NCBI GenBank assembly: GCA_020628855.1
Contig: JAHDEL010000010.1
Span: 57,172 to 96,841, forward strand
Direction of reading: 5' to 3'
Origin: Saprospiraceae bacterium
GTDB taxonomy: Bacteria; Bacteroidota; Bacteroidia; Chitinophagales; Saprospiraceae
DNA: 39,670 bases
Below the pieces are notes generated by a model. It searched no databases, was not told where the DNA came from, and saw only the letters and a list, made by a program, of their open reading frames with translations. The position numbers and the translations under genes were made by a program. The stretch's first letter is position 1; the number at the start of each line of letters is the position of its first letter. Shown piece by piece: positions 1 through 9,187 of this stretch.

Positions 1-228
1 TGGAAAACACTCTCAGAAACCAAGTATGAATTTCAAATAAGAGGAAATAGATTCCTAAGAGGAATGGTTAGACTCATTGTTGGAGCATGTCTTAATTCTC
101 ATAGAGGTATTATTAGTTTAGAAGATATTCAACGAGCACTTTTTGAAGACACTCCACTGCCACATATTTGGAGTGTACCAGCAAAAGGACTGACTTTTAC
201 AGGGGCGACATATCCCAAATTGCCTTAA
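1..228 (+). CDS. truA: tRNA pseudouridine synthase A, C-terminal fragment
   Basis: Partial gene: its 5' part lies left of the window and frame 1 is open from base 1 to a TAA at 226-228 (75 residues). The fragment contains the TruA C-terminal core motif RFLRGMVRLIVG, which forms part of the catalytic-domain fold, and ends with a short tail typical of the family (PLPHIWSVPAKGLTF). TruA isomerises uridines 38-40 in the anticodon arm of tRNAs. About 110 bases separate it from thyA and nothing suggests co-translation. The identification rests on this one motif region, but the motif is characteristic. Confidence 0.85.
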   Translation, partial: WKTLSETKYEFQIRGNRFLRGMVRLIVGACLNSHRGIISLEDIQRALFEDTPLPHIWSVPAKGLTFTGATYPKLP

Positions 229-340
229 AATAGACTATTCATTTATAAATAGTTTGCTTTTTCATATAATAATTTTTCAAATATTAGTTCATTTGTAATT
301 GGATGCATTTATATCAGATTCTCTTTAGATAGCTTTATTG

Positions 341-1135
341 ATGAAACAATATCTTGATCTTCTCCAACACATTTTAGATAATGGTGTCACAAAGAGTGAT
401 AGAACAGGAACTGGGACTATTAGCTGTTTTGGTTATGAGATGAGGTTTGACTTAGCAGAAGGCTTTCCGTTAGTTACAACTAAGAAGCTCCACATTAAGT
501 CTATTATTTATGAGCTGCTTTGGTTTTTGAAGGGGGATACCAATGTGAAGTACTTGCAAGAGAATGGTGTAAGAATATGGAATGCATGGGCAGATGAAAA
601 TGGTGACTTAGGACCTGTCTATGGAAAACAATGGAGAAGTTGGAGTAAGCCTGATGGTACGACCGTAGATCAAATTGCTAGAGCAATCCATACTATAAAA
701 AACAATCCTGATTCTAGAAGAATCATAGTGAACGCTTGGAATGTGGGTGACTTGGATGAAATGGCTCTCACACCGTGTCATTGTTTGTTTCAGTTTTATG
801 TGGCTAATAACAAGTTGTCATGTTTGCTCTATCAACGATCAGCAGATGTGTTTTTAGGAGTTCCTTTTAACATTGCTTCGTATGCGTTGCTCACACATAT
901 GGTAGCTCAAGTTTGTAATCTTGAAGTTGGTGAGTTCGTACATCACTTTGGTGATGTGCACCTCTATAGTAACCATATAGAACAGGCTAAATTACAATTG
1001 GCAAGGTCTCCAAGAAAGCTTCCAAAGTTAGTTGTTAACCAAGCTGTAACAGATATAAGTGCTTTCGAATATGAGGATTTTGAAATTCAAAATTATGAAC
1101 CACATCCGCATATCAAAGCAGCAGTATCAGTGTAG
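341..1135 (+). CDS. thyA: Thymidylate synthase
   Basis: Converts dUMP to dTMP using methylene-tetrahydrofolate as carbon donor and reductant. The ATG at 341 gives 264 residues, the same length as E. coli ThyA, and the N-terminus [15 protein letters not shown] aligns without gaps; a TTG one codon upstream (338) is less likely. Seen in the sequence: the dUMP phosphate-binding segment SDRTGTGT (residues 19-26), the catalytic cysteine in TPCHC (C146), the [17 protein letters not shown] substrate-binding stretch (165-181) and HLYSNH near the C-terminus. It stands alone between truA and the respiratory operon, and no dihydrofolate reductase gene follows. An AT-rich hairpin begins directly after its stop codon. 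Confidence 0.97.
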   Translation: MKQYLDLLQHILDNGVTKSDRTGTGTISCFGYEMRFDLAEGFPLVTTKKLHIKSIIYELLWFLKGDTNVKYLQENGVRIWNAWADENGDLGPVYGKQWRSWSKPDGTTVDQIARAIHTIKNNPDSRRIIVNAWNVGDLDEMALTPCHCLFQFYVANNKLSCLLYQRSADVFLGVPFNIASYALLTHMVAQVCNLEVGEFVHHFGDVHLYSNHIEQAKLQLARSPRKLPKLVVNQAVTDISAFEYEDFEIQNYEPHPHIKAAVSV

Positions 1136-1158
1136 TTATTTAGATGGAATCTAAATAA
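1136..1158. terminator. AT-rich hairpin directly after thyA
   Basis: A perfect 10-bp inverted repeat, 1136-1145 pairing with 1149-1158 around a GGA loop, starts immediately after the thyA stop codon. It is nearly all A/T and is followed by A-rich rather than T-rich sequence, so it is at best a weak terminator. It could instead be an mRNA-end stabilising stem. Confidence 0.3.
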
Positions 1159-1203
1159 AATGGATGTACTAATCAGAATAGATAGAAAATTGTTACATAA
1201 GTA

Positions 1204-1211
1204 TATTTTTG
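1204..1211 (+). promoter_or_regulatory. Candidate Bacteroidota -7 box upstream of the respiratory operon
   Basis: TATTTTTG matches the Bacteroidota sigma-ABfr -7 consensus TAnnTTTG and lies 40 bases before the actA ATG. No convincing TTTG -33 box sits 17-23 bases upstream, so the call is tentative. It is the only good -7 match in the 116-base gap before the large operon. Confidence 0.3.
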
Positions 1212-1251
1212 CGGCATTGTAGTCGGTCCATTTGGGCAAACGCATTTTAAT

Positions 1252-2697
1252 ATGATAATTCTACATCAAAACATACACACATTGAGGACTTTACGTATAG
1301 TTAAAAATTCAGTGTTGTTTGTGCTTGTATATCTAGGTGCTCTAGGTATTTCACATGCAGAACCAACTGCAGATGCAGGGAAAACAGTCTTTAAGAATTA
1401 CTGTGCATCTTGTCACGCCAAAAACATGAAGTCTGCCATGACTGGGCCAGCATTAGCAAATGCTGAAGCTAACTGGGCAGATTATCCAAGAGAAGAGCTG
1501 TACGCTTGGATTAGAAATAGCCAAGCACTCATCGCTGCAGGTCATCCTAGAGCTGTTGAGCTCTGGAATGAGTACAAGCCAACGGTCATGACAGCATTTC
1601 CAAATCTCACTGATGAGGAGATTGAGTCAACCATGCTCTATATCAGAGGAATGGCAGATGGTACCTATGGTCCATCAGTTGTTGCTAATGGTTCTGGACC
1701 TCAAGCTCAGCCAAAGGAAGCATCCAATAATTTTCTGTACTATGCATTATTTGGCTTATTAGCACTACTTGCGTTAATACTGACTAGAGTTATTAATAGT
1801 CTGAGTAAAATAAGAGCTGCAAAGGCTGGTGAAGTATATCAAGGGAAAACAATGTGGGAGTCCCTGACAAGTAGAGGGATGATTACTTTCGTAATTTTTG
1901 CTCTCATTGTTTTGGGAGGATATACAACAGTAAATAAGGCCACTGATTTAGGAAGGCAACAAGGTTACGCACCTGAGCAGCCTATTAAGTTTTCACATGA
2001 GACGCATGCAGGTTTGCATAAGATAGAGTGTCAGTATTGTCATGATGGGGCAAGACGTTCAAAGCACGCTGTTATTCCTGCTGCAAATACCTGTATGAAT
2101 TGTCACAGTGCAATTAGCTATGGATCCGAATACGGTACAGCGGAGATTTCAAAAATCTATGCATCCGTGGGATATGATCCAAATACCAAGAAGTATATAG
2201 ACGACTATGAGAATATGCCAAAGGATTCCATTCAGGCAATATTTTCAAAGTGGATTGGTGACCAATATATTGCAAATACAGATGGTGTTGATGAGTTAGA
2301 TAAAGTAGGTGAAAAACTCATTAAATCTGAGTGGAAGTCAATTGTAAGTAGTTTGACTAATGACCAAAAGGAATCAATTGGAGGACCAATTGAGTGGGTC
2401 AGAATACACAACCTTCCTGACCATGTGTATTTCAACCACTCCCAACACGTCACAATTGGTGAAGTTGAATGCCAAACTTGTCATGGAAAGGTTGAAGAAA
2501 TGGCTATAGCAGAGCAGCATGCTCCTTTGTCAATGGGTTGGTGTATAAACTGTCATAGAGAAACAGAAGTAAAGTTTTCTGATAATGAATACTATCAGAG
2601 CTATGCTAAATATCATGAAGAAATGGCTTCAGGTGTAAGAGAAAAAGTTACTGTCCAAGATATAGGTGGACTTGAGTGTCAAAAATGTCATTACTAG
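1252..2697 (+). CDS. actA: Alternative complex III multiheme cytochrome c subunit ActA
   Basis: First gene of the alternative complex III (quinol:cytochrome c oxidoreductase) operon. It is a periplasmic, membrane-attached cytochrome of 481 residues with a signal peptide ending near SHA (about residue 36). There are six CXXCH heme sites: CASCH at 51, CQYCH at 260, CMNCH at 281, CQTCH at 407, CINCH at 431 and CQKCH at 476. The first belongs to an N-terminal monoheme cytochrome c domain. Hydrophobic segments at about 160-182 and 210-228 separate it from the pentaheme ActA domain. This fused layout, as I recall it, is common in Bacteroidota, whereas Rhodothermus-type ActA is described as pentaheme only. 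The family role is to pass electrons from the Fe-S chain of ActB to ActE or a downstream acceptor. A 38-base gap precedes actB. Confidence 0.93.
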   Translation: MIILHQNIHTLRTLRIVKNSVLFVLVYLGALGISHAEPTADAGKTVFKNYCASCHAKNMKSAMTGPALANAEANWADYPREELYAWIRNSQALIAAGHPRAVELWNEYKPTVMTAFPNLTDEEIESTMLYIRGMADGTYGPSVVANGSGPQAQPKEASNNFLYYALFGLLALLALILTRVINSLSKIRAAKAGEVYQGKTMWESLTSRGMITFVIFALIVLGGYTTVNKATDLGRQQGYAPEQPIKFSHETHAGLHKIECQYCHDGARRSKHAVIPAANTCMNCHSAISYGSEYGTAEISKIYASVGYDPNTKKYIDDYENMPKDSIQAIFSKWIGDQYIANTDGVDELDKVGEKLIKSEWKSIVSSLTNDQKESIGGPIEWVRIHNLPDHVYFNHSQHVTIGEVECQTCHGKVEEMAIAEQHAPLSMGWCINCHRETEVKFSDNEYYQSYAKYHEEMASGVREKVTVQDIGGLECQKCHY

Positions 2698-2735
2698 AAT
2701 TCAATACAAAACAATAGACAGATAAGCGAAAGCGC

Positions 2736-5700
2736 ATGAATAATAAAATGCAATCAAACGTTTGGATAGGTCAAAAAGACTTGAATCAAGACCCAGACTT
2801 TATCGAAAGCTTAGACAAGGAGTTTCAAGATGATGTTCAGTCATCAGTATTAGAAAAAGCTCCTGAAATGGAAGGTAATAGGAGAGACTTTCTGAAGATG
2901 CTAGGTTTTGGTGTAACTGCAGCCACTGTGGCTGCAGGTTGTGATATCCCTGTGAAACGTGCTATTCCTTATGTTATCAAGCCTGAGCAAATTATACCAG
3001 GTGTGGCAACATACTATGCATCTACATTTATTGAGTCAGGTGATTGCGAACCTATACTTGTGAAAACAAGAGAAGGTAGACCAATCAAAATTGAAGGAAA
3101 TGCAACTCTGACAAAAAATGGAGGGACATCAGCAAGAGCTCAAGCCTCTGTATTGTCTTTGTATAATATTAATAGATTCAAAGAACCACGTATTAAGAAC
3201 GGTGATGGATGGGATGTAGGATCTTGGGAATCAATTGATAAAACTGTTTCTGATGCAATAGCAGGGGCTGGCAAGGTAAGATTTGTAACAAACACAATTG
3301 TTAGTCCTTCAGCAAAAAAAGCAGTCAATGCACTTTCTGAAAAAGTTGGCAACTTTAAAGTAGTGACCTATGATCCAGTATCTTATGCCGGTATGCTTGA
3401 AGCTAATCTAGCGGATTTCGGCAAAAGAGCTTTGCCAAAATTGCAATTAGAGAATGCAGATGTTATTGTTTCTTTTGATGCTGACTTTCTTGGTTCTTGG
3501 CTCCCTTCCGGAGATGTGAGTGCTGATTATATAGCAGGAAGGACTGTGTCAAATGTCAATAATGCAAAAATGTCTAGGCATTTCCAAGTGGAATCACACA
3601 TGTCTTTGACAGGATCGAATGCAGATAATAGAATATTGGTAAAACCATCTGAAATGGGCGCTGCTATTGCTTACCTAGCCAGTAAGATTGCAGGAGTATC
3701 TTCAAGCTTAAAGCTAAATGTTAATGCTAAAAAAGCTTTAGATGCTGCGGCAAACCAACTCAGAAGTGCAGGTAGCAAAGGGGTGGTCATCGGTGCAACG
3801 AATAATGTAGCCGAACAAAGACTTATTAATGCAATCAATAACGCAATAGGAGCATATGGTTCAACATTGAATATGTCAAATGCAAACTTGACAAAGCAAG
3901 GTGATGAATCTGAACTCGATGCGCTTATTACAGAAATCAAATCTAATTCTGTTGATGTTATAATATTTAACCAATGTAATCCAATGTATGATTACGCTGG
4001 TGCTGCTGACTTGGCAAGTGTATTAGGTAAGGTCAAAACAAAAGTGGGCCTTCTGTATGCAAATAATGAGACTAGTGGATTTTGTGATGTCATTGCTCCA
4101 ACGCACCATTTCTTAGAAAGTTGGGGAGATGCAGAGCCTTTTGAAGGTACATACTTATTGCAGCAACCTACAATATCTAAAATATTCAATACAAGACAAG
4201 CAGAAGATTCATTGTTGAAATGGGCAAGCTCTGATCAGTCATTCAAAGACTTGATGAAGATGTCTTGGACATCAGACATGTTTGGAGCACAGAGTGACTT
4301 CTTATCCAGTGGTTCATTTTGGGAATCTGCGTTACATGATGGTGGGTTTACGAGCGGCAGCGGATCGGCTGCAGCATTTGCAGGTGGTAATATTGGCGGA
4401 CTAATGAGCCAAGTGAGTAAACCTGGAAGTACAGATCTAGAAATCAAGTTTTTTGAAACTGCTCACATGTCTAATGGACAAGCAGCTGATAACCCTTGGT
4501 TGATGGAAATGCCTGATCCGGTAGCAAGAACTTCATGGGGTAATTACTTAGCTGTACCTGTCAATTTTGATGGAGTTAGAACTATGGCAGGTCTAAATGG
4601 TCTGAAAGATGGTGACTTAGTTGATTTGACAGTAGGAGATATTAAGTATAGAGTGCCAGTTATCCAACAGTTTGGAATGATGCCAGGCACAGTTGGATTG
4701 GCGTTGGGATATGGTAGGACTAATTCTGGTGCTACTTGTGATAATGTGGGTGTTAATGTCAATGCAGCATTGCCAAAAGTGGATGGTAGAACGCAATATT
4801 ATTCTAATAATGTTGGAGTTTCTGGTAAACTAGGAAAAGAAGAACATTTTTCATGTGTCCAATACCATCACACATATGGTGTAACTGGTACTGATAAGAA
4901 AACTGGTGAAACTATAAATGCAGATGAAGCTGCTACAGTATTCGTCACGTATGGAGTTGTACAGCAAGGATATCAAGGAGGTATTACTGATAGATCTGTA
5001 ATTTACAATACTAATGTCGCGGACTTAAAAGATAGTGTAGCACATCTGAAAGAAAAGAGAGGAGTTGCAGAGCACCTTAATGAAAACACCTTATATCCAT
5101 ATGAAGAATATATGGATGACAAATATGAGGTAGGTCATCACTGGGGAATGCACGTCGACCTGAATTCTTGTACCGGATGTGGGGCATGTACTGTGGCATG
5201 TATGGCAGAAAATAATGTACCAGTTGTCGGTAAAAGAGAAGTCAGTAGACACCATGAGATGACATGGTTAAGAATTGACAGATACTACTATGGTAATGTA
5301 GAAAACCCAAATGTTGTCTATCAGCCAATGATGTGTCAACATTGTGACAATGCACCTTGTGAGAATGTCTGTCCAGTGAATGCAACAAACCATAGTTCGG
5401 AAGGACTAAATCAAATGACTTATAATAGATGTGTAGGTACAAGATACTGTGCAAATAACTGTCCTTATAAAGTCAGACGATTTAATTGGATGGACTACAA
5501 TACTGCTGATATCTTTCCAGCAAATCAACCAGGAATGGGATTAGATACGGATGTGCCTTTTTATGCAGATGACTTGACAAGAATGGTACTTAACCCTGAT
5601 GTCACTGTAAGGGTGAGAGGTGTTATTGAGAAATGTAGTTTCTGTGTACAAAGAATACAAGAAGGGAAGTTGACAGCAAAAACAGAGGGCAGACGTCTTG

Positions 5701-5903
5701 AAGACAGTGATGTGAAGACCGCTTGTGCTGCAGCTTGTAACACCAATGCGATAACATTTGGTGATATGAATAACAAGAAGGGTGATCTTGCGAAAAAGCT
5801 CGTTTCACCATTGAATTATATAGCGTTAGAAGAAGTGAATGTGAGATCTTCTGTGACTTACACGATGAAAGTCAACAATAGAGACAAATCACTTGATGCC
5901 TAA
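2736..5903 (+). CDS. actB: Alternative complex III molybdopterin-type/iron-sulfur subunit ActB
   Basis: This 1055-residue protein fuses a molybdopterin-oxidoreductase-like domain (about 90-790) to a four-cluster ferredoxin domain (about 800-1035), the ActB1-ActB2 arrangement of the family. The N-terminus has a Tat-like motif RRDFLK (49-54) running into VAAGC, so C69 may be a lipidated cysteine after export. Cluster motifs start at C812 (CTGCGAC), C867 (CQHCDNAPC), C899 (CVGTRYC) and C967 (CSFC, completed by CAAAC). In the C899 motif the usual second cysteine is threonine, which fits a [3Fe-4S] cluster at this position. Family members have lost the molybdenum cofactor; the clusters carry electrons from quinol at ActC to the ActA hemes. 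It is likely translated with its neighbours, with gaps of 38 and 33 bases. Confidence 0.95.
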   Translation: MNNKMQSNVWIGQKDLNQDPDFIESLDKEFQDDVQSSVLEKAPEMEGNRRDFLKMLGFGVTAATVAAGCDIPVKRAIPYVIKPEQIIPGVATYYASTFIESGDCEPILVKTREGRPIKIEGNATLTKNGGTSARAQASVLSLYNINRFKEPRIKNGDGWDVGSWESIDKTVSDAIAGAGKVRFVTNTIVSPSAKKAVNALSEKVGNFKVVTYDPVSYAGMLEANLADFGKRALPKLQLENADVIVSFDADFLGSWLPSGDVSADYIAGRTVSNVNNAKMSRHFQVESHMSLTGSNADNRILVKPSEMGAAIAYLASKIAGVSSSLKLNVNAKKALDAAANQLRSAGSKGVVIGATNNVAEQRLINAINNAIGAYGSTLNMSNANLTKQGDESELDALITEIKSNSVDVIIFNQCNPMYDYAGAADLASVLGKVKTKVGLLYANNETSGFCDVIAPTHHFLESWGDAEPFEGTYLLQQPTISKIFNTRQAEDSLLKWASSDQSFKDLMKMSWTSDMFGAQSDFLSSGSFWESALHDGGFTSGSGSAAAFAGGNIGGLMSQVSKPGSTDLEIKFFETAHMSNGQAADNPWLMEMPDPVARTSWGNYLAVPVNFDGVRTMAGLNGLKDGDLVDLTVGDIKYRVPVIQQFGMMPGTVGLALGYGRTNSGATCDNVGVNVNAALPKVDGRTQYYSNNVGVSGKLGKEEHFSCVQYHHTYGVTGTDKKTGETINADEAATVFVTYGVVQQGYQGGITDRSVIYNTNVADLKDSVAHLKEKRGVAEHLNENTLYPYEEYMDDKYEVGHHWGMHVDLNSCTGCGACTVACMAENNVPVVGKREVSRHHEMTWLRIDRYYYGNVENPNVVYQPMMCQHCDNAPCENVCPVNATNHSSEGLNQMTYNRCVGTRYCANNCPYKVRRFNWMDYNTADIFPANQPGMGLDTDVPFYADDLTRMVLNPDVTVRVRGVIEKCSFCVQRIQEGKLTAKTEGRRLEDSDVKTACAAACNTNAITFGDMNNKKGDLAKKLVSPLNYIALEEVNVRSSVTYTMKVNNRDKSLDA

Positions 5904-5936
5904 TTCATTAATTAATAGATTGATAAACTCAGATAT

Positions 5937-7730
5937 ATGAGCTCATATGTAAGTCCGATTCGAGAGCCACTCATTACAGGGAGTAAAACCTACCATGAGA
6001 TAACAGAGGATCTTGTATCACCAACTGAAAAGGTGCCAAGTGCTCCTTGGGTTATTGGATTTATTATTTCCATATCATTACTAGCATTTGGATTATTCTG
6101 TATTGCTTGGACGGTATGGCACGGTATAGGAACTTGGAACCTGAATCGAACAGTAGGTTGGGGATGGGATATTACCAACTTTGTCTGGTGGATTGGAATT
6201 GGTCATGCAGGTACCTTAATATCGGCAATCTTACTCTTATTTAGACAGAAATGGAGAACTGGAGTAAATAGAGCCGCAGAAGCAATGACAATTTTTGCAG
6301 TAATCTGTGCAGCTTTGTTTCCAGGTATTCACGTTGGTAGAGCTTGGGTAGTTTTTTATTTCTTCCCATACCCTAATACAAGAGGGCCATTATGGCCAAA
6401 CTTTAATTCTCCTTTATTGTGGGATTTGTTTGCAATCTCTACTTACTTCACCGTGTCATTACTCTTTTGGTATACAGGTCTAGTGCCTGATTTTGCTACA
6501 GTAAGAGACAGAGCTAAAGGGTTCAGAAAAAAGATATACAACTTTCTTTCATTTGGATGGACAGGTGCAGCAAAACACTGGCAAAGATGGGAGTATCTTT
6601 CTCTTGTTCTTGCAGGTATAGCTACACCGTTAGTACTTTCTGTACACACAATTGTAAGTTTTGATTTCGCAACATCAGTGATCCCAGGCTGGCATACAAC
6701 GATCTTTCCTCCATACTTTGTAGCAGGAGCCATTTTCTCAGGATTTGCTATGGTATTGACTTTGATGTTGGTAACGAGAAAAGTCCTTAAGCTGGAAGAC
6801 TATATTACAATTGCGCATATTGAATCCATGAATAAGGTTATTCTTGTTACTGGTACTATTGTAGGGGTAGCATATCTGACCGAACTATTCATTGCATGGT
6901 ACTCAGGTTATGTTTACGAGCAATTTGCATTCTTCAATAGAGCTCTTGGTCCATACTGGTGGTCTTACTTCGGTATGATGTTTTGTAACGTTATTACACC
7001 ACAATTCTTCTGGTTTAAGAAGATTAGAAGATCATTATTCTGGACATTCTTACTCTCTATAGTTGTGAATATCGGGATGTGGTTTGAGCGATTTGTAATT
7101 ATTGCAACAACCTTAGCAAGAGATTACTTACCATCTTCTTGGAGTTATTACTCTCCAACATGGGTCGAGATAGGTATTTTCCTTGGGACGATAGGATTAT
7201 TCTTTACACTGTATCTCATCTTTACAAGAGTGGCGCCAGTGGTTGCTATTGCAGAGGTAAAGAGTATATTGAAAAGCTCAGGAGATCAATATTCAGGAAA
7301 AGCTGAGCCAGGTCACCATCACTTGCATGTAGAAGAAGATCCGAACTTTGTCTCTTATTTGAAAAAGTCATCATTTGATTTTGCTAATGCAAAGACACAG
7401 ACTTCAACTACTCATTCATCTAGTAGTCAAGAAAAGAAGATAGTAGATAGTGCAGTTGCCACGACTGTAAAGGCTGCAGTGGATAAATTTCAAAAACTTG
7501 AGGGAATAGGACCAAAAATTGATTCCGTCCTTAAAGCTGCTGGAATTCAAACTTATGTTGATTTGTCGAAAACATCAGTTGATCGACTTCAGGATATTTT
7601 AGATAATTCAGAAGGTAATTTTGCTGGGAATAGTCCAGAATCTTGGCCTGAACAAGCAAGATTGGCTGCAGAAGGAAAGTGGGATGAATTAAAAGACCTT
7701 CAGGATAGACTTGACGGTGGAAAATACTAA
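5937..7730 (+). CDS. actC: Alternative complex III quinol-binding membrane subunit ActC with C-terminal helix-hairpin-helix domain
   Basis: NrfD/PsrC-like integral membrane protein with about ten hydrophobic segments between residues 35 and 440. In this family it binds menaquinol and docks the ActB iron-sulfur domain. The start ATG at 5937 gives the usual N-terminus ending in a conserved region before the first membrane span. The total length, 597 residues, is well above the roughly 450-500 I expect. The excess is a polar Ser/Thr-rich linker (about 455-515) and a terminal module at about 516-597 (coding 7482-7727). That module contains LEGIGPKID and AGIQTYVDL, a helix-hairpin-helix pair of the kind also attached to other Bacteroidota proteins. 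A short His cluster ([11 protein letters not shown]) sits just before the linker. The core assignment is firm; the role of the tail is unknown. Confidence 0.93.
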   Translation: MSSYVSPIREPLITGSKTYHEITEDLVSPTEKVPSAPWVIGFIISISLLAFGLFCIAWTVWHGIGTWNLNRTVGWGWDITNFVWWIGIGHAGTLISAILLLFRQKWRTGVNRAAEAMTIFAVICAALFPGIHVGRAWVVFYFFPYPNTRGPLWPNFNSPLLWDLFAISTYFTVSLLFWYTGLVPDFATVRDRAKGFRKKIYNFLSFGWTGAAKHWQRWEYLSLVLAGIATPLVLSVHTIVSFDFATSVIPGWHTTIFPPYFVAGAIFSGFAMVLTLMLVTRKVLKLEDYITIAHIESMNKVILVTGTIVGVAYLTELFIAWYSGYVYEQFAFFNRALGPYWWSYFGMMFCNVITPQFFWFKKIRRSLFWTFLLSIVVNIGMWFERFVIIATTLARDYLPSSWSYYSPTWVEIGIFLGTIGLFFTLYLIFTRVAPVVAIAEVKSILKSSGDQYSGKAEPGHHHLHVEEDPNFVSYLKKSSFDFANAKTQTSTTHSSSSQEKKIVDSAVATTVKAAVDKFQKLEGIGPKIDSVLKAAGIQTYVDLSKTSVDRLQDILDNSEGNFAGNSPESWPEQARLAAEGKWDELKDLQDRLDGGKY

Positions 7731-7757
7731 TTGATAAAGCAGATTATTAAATAAATT

Positions 7758-8273
7758 ATGGCAGCAAAAAGACTTGTCTACGGGCTTTATAACGATGAGG
7801 AAATTTTACTGGAAGCAGTAAAGTCAGCCAACGAAAAGCATATTGATATCTACGATGTCTATACTCCGTTTCCTATTCACGGTCTTGATCCGTTATTAGG
7901 ACTATCGGAATCTAGATTACACATTGCAGGTTTTATCTATGGTATGCTGGGAACCTTGACAGCATTCCTTGGTATGACATGGATTTTCACTAAAGATTGG
8001 CCAATAATATTTGGTGGTAAACCATATTGGGCAGTGCCATCTTTCATTCCGATTACATTTGAGTTAACCGTACTCTTTGCATCGATAGGAATGGTTGTGA
8101 CATTCTATATCATCAATGGTCTTGGACCTGGAGTTGTTAACACCTATTTGGATGATAGGATTACTGATGATAAATTCTGCATCGCCTTTGACTCGAATTC
8201 TATGAGTGATGCAGATGCTGAGGCATTTTTTAGAAGAACAGGTGCAAGCGAAGTGCACGATAAAGAACTATAA
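7758..8273 (+). CDS. actD: Alternative complex III membrane subunit ActD (DUF3341)
   Basis: A 171-residue protein matching the ActD/DUF3341 family. It has an N-terminal cytoplasmic ferredoxin-like region starting VYGLYNDEEILLEAV, the conserved signature YTPFPIHGLD (about residues 36-45), two transmembrane helices at about 57-77 and 96-120, and a soluble tail. ActD is a structural subunit of the complex that packs against ActC/ActF. It lies 27 bases after actC and ends 10 bases before the chosen actE start. Confidence 0.93.
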   Translation: MAAKRLVYGLYNDEEILLEAVKSANEKHIDIYDVYTPFPIHGLDPLLGLSESRLHIAGFIYGMLGTLTAFLGMTWIFTKDWPIIFGGKPYWAVPSFIPITFELTVLFASIGMVVTFYIINGLGPGVVNTYLDDRITDDKFCIAFDSNSMSDADAEAFFRRTGASEVHDKEL

Positions 8274-8283
8274 AAACAGAATT

Positions 8284-9162
8284 GTGAATAACCTACACAT
8301 ACTACATAAGCTTGTAATTCTTGGGATGTTTATCCTGATTGTTGCATGTCAGTCTCCAGGAGGTAATTCTACTGGTAGTGAGTATATGCCTGATATGGCA
8401 CATTCTATAGCTTACGAGGCTAACTATTACAATTATTACTATAACAATACTTGGAGTGATAGAGAGACATACCACAAGTTTGCTCAACCAAGACAACCAG
8501 TCGAAGGGACCGTTCCAAGAGGTGGAGGTGTTAAGGCCTATGCATATGGTAATACTGAGGAGGAGCGAACAAGAGCTACAGCTGAAATTCTGAATAACCC
8601 ATTCCCGATAACTGATGCAGGTTTGAAAGAAGGTAAAGCATTATACGATACATTTTGTGGCATTTGTCATGGAGAAGCAGGTGATGGAGCAGGATACTTA
8701 GTGAGAGATGATGGAGGAAAGTACCCTGTACAACCTGCCAATTTTCTCTTAGATGAATTTATAGCTGCTTCTAACGGTAGATATTATCATGCGATTATGC
8801 ACGGCAAGAATCTAATGGGAGCTTATGCAGATAAGATAGATTACGAAGAAAGATGGCAAGTTATTCATTATATCAGAGCGCTACAAGCTAAGGACAAAAA
8901 GCTAGCTTATAATCAAATGGAAAATACTTATAACTCTACTTTTGGTGAACCAGCAGGTGAGATAGTATTAGAAGAAGTGCAAAGTTCTGATGAAGCACAT
9001 AGCCATAGTCATGGAGATGATCATCACGATGGGCATCATAAGGATGATCATCATGGAGACAATCACGATCATGATCACGAACATGACCACGATCATAATG
9101 ACCATGATCATCATGGAGATGAACATGAAAACCACGACCATGAAAATGGGCATGATCATTAA
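8284..9162 (+). CDS. actE: Alternative complex III monoheme cytochrome c lipoprotein ActE with histidine-rich tail
   Basis: Periplasmic monoheme cytochrome c subunit. The GTG at 8284 is chosen because it yields a compact lipoprotein signal (hydrophobic ILGMFILIVAC, lipobox cysteine at residue 22) and lies 10 bases after actD. An in-frame ATG at 8206 would overlap actD by 68 bases and put an extra polar stretch before the signal. The heme motif is CGICH (C125, C128, H129), with a candidate axial methionine in KNLMGAYA. The family accepts electrons from ActA and hands them to the terminal oxidase. The last 54 residues (8998-9159) contain 23 histidines alternating with Asp, Glu and Gly, a metal-binding-type tail I do not regard as a standard part of ActE. 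Confidence 0.9.
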   Translation: MNNLHILHKLVILGMFILIVACQSPGGNSTGSEYMPDMAHSIAYEANYYNYYYNNTWSDRETYHKFAQPRQPVEGTVPRGGGVKAYAYGNTEEERTRATAEILNNPFPITDAGLKEGKALYDTFCGICHGEAGDGAGYLVRDDGGKYPVQPANFLLDEFIAASNGRYYHAIMHGKNLMGAYADKIDYEERWQVIHYIRALQAKDKKLAYNQMENTYNSTFGEPAGEIVLEEVQSSDEAHSHSHGDDHHDGHHKDDHHGDNHDHDHEHDHDHNDHDHHGDEHENHDHENGHDH

Positions 9163-9187
9163 TTAATAATTAGGAATAGTAAGCGGA

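Noticed and set aside
8206-8283. An upstream ATG for actE inside actD
   Set aside because: It would put about 26 polar residues before a clean lipoprotein signal and overlap actD by 68 bases; the GTG at 8284 fits better.
8968-9159. A minus-strand frame rich in Met, Ile and Val opposite the ActE tail
   Set aside because: It is simply the complement of the CAT/GAT histidine-aspartate repeat and not a membrane protein.
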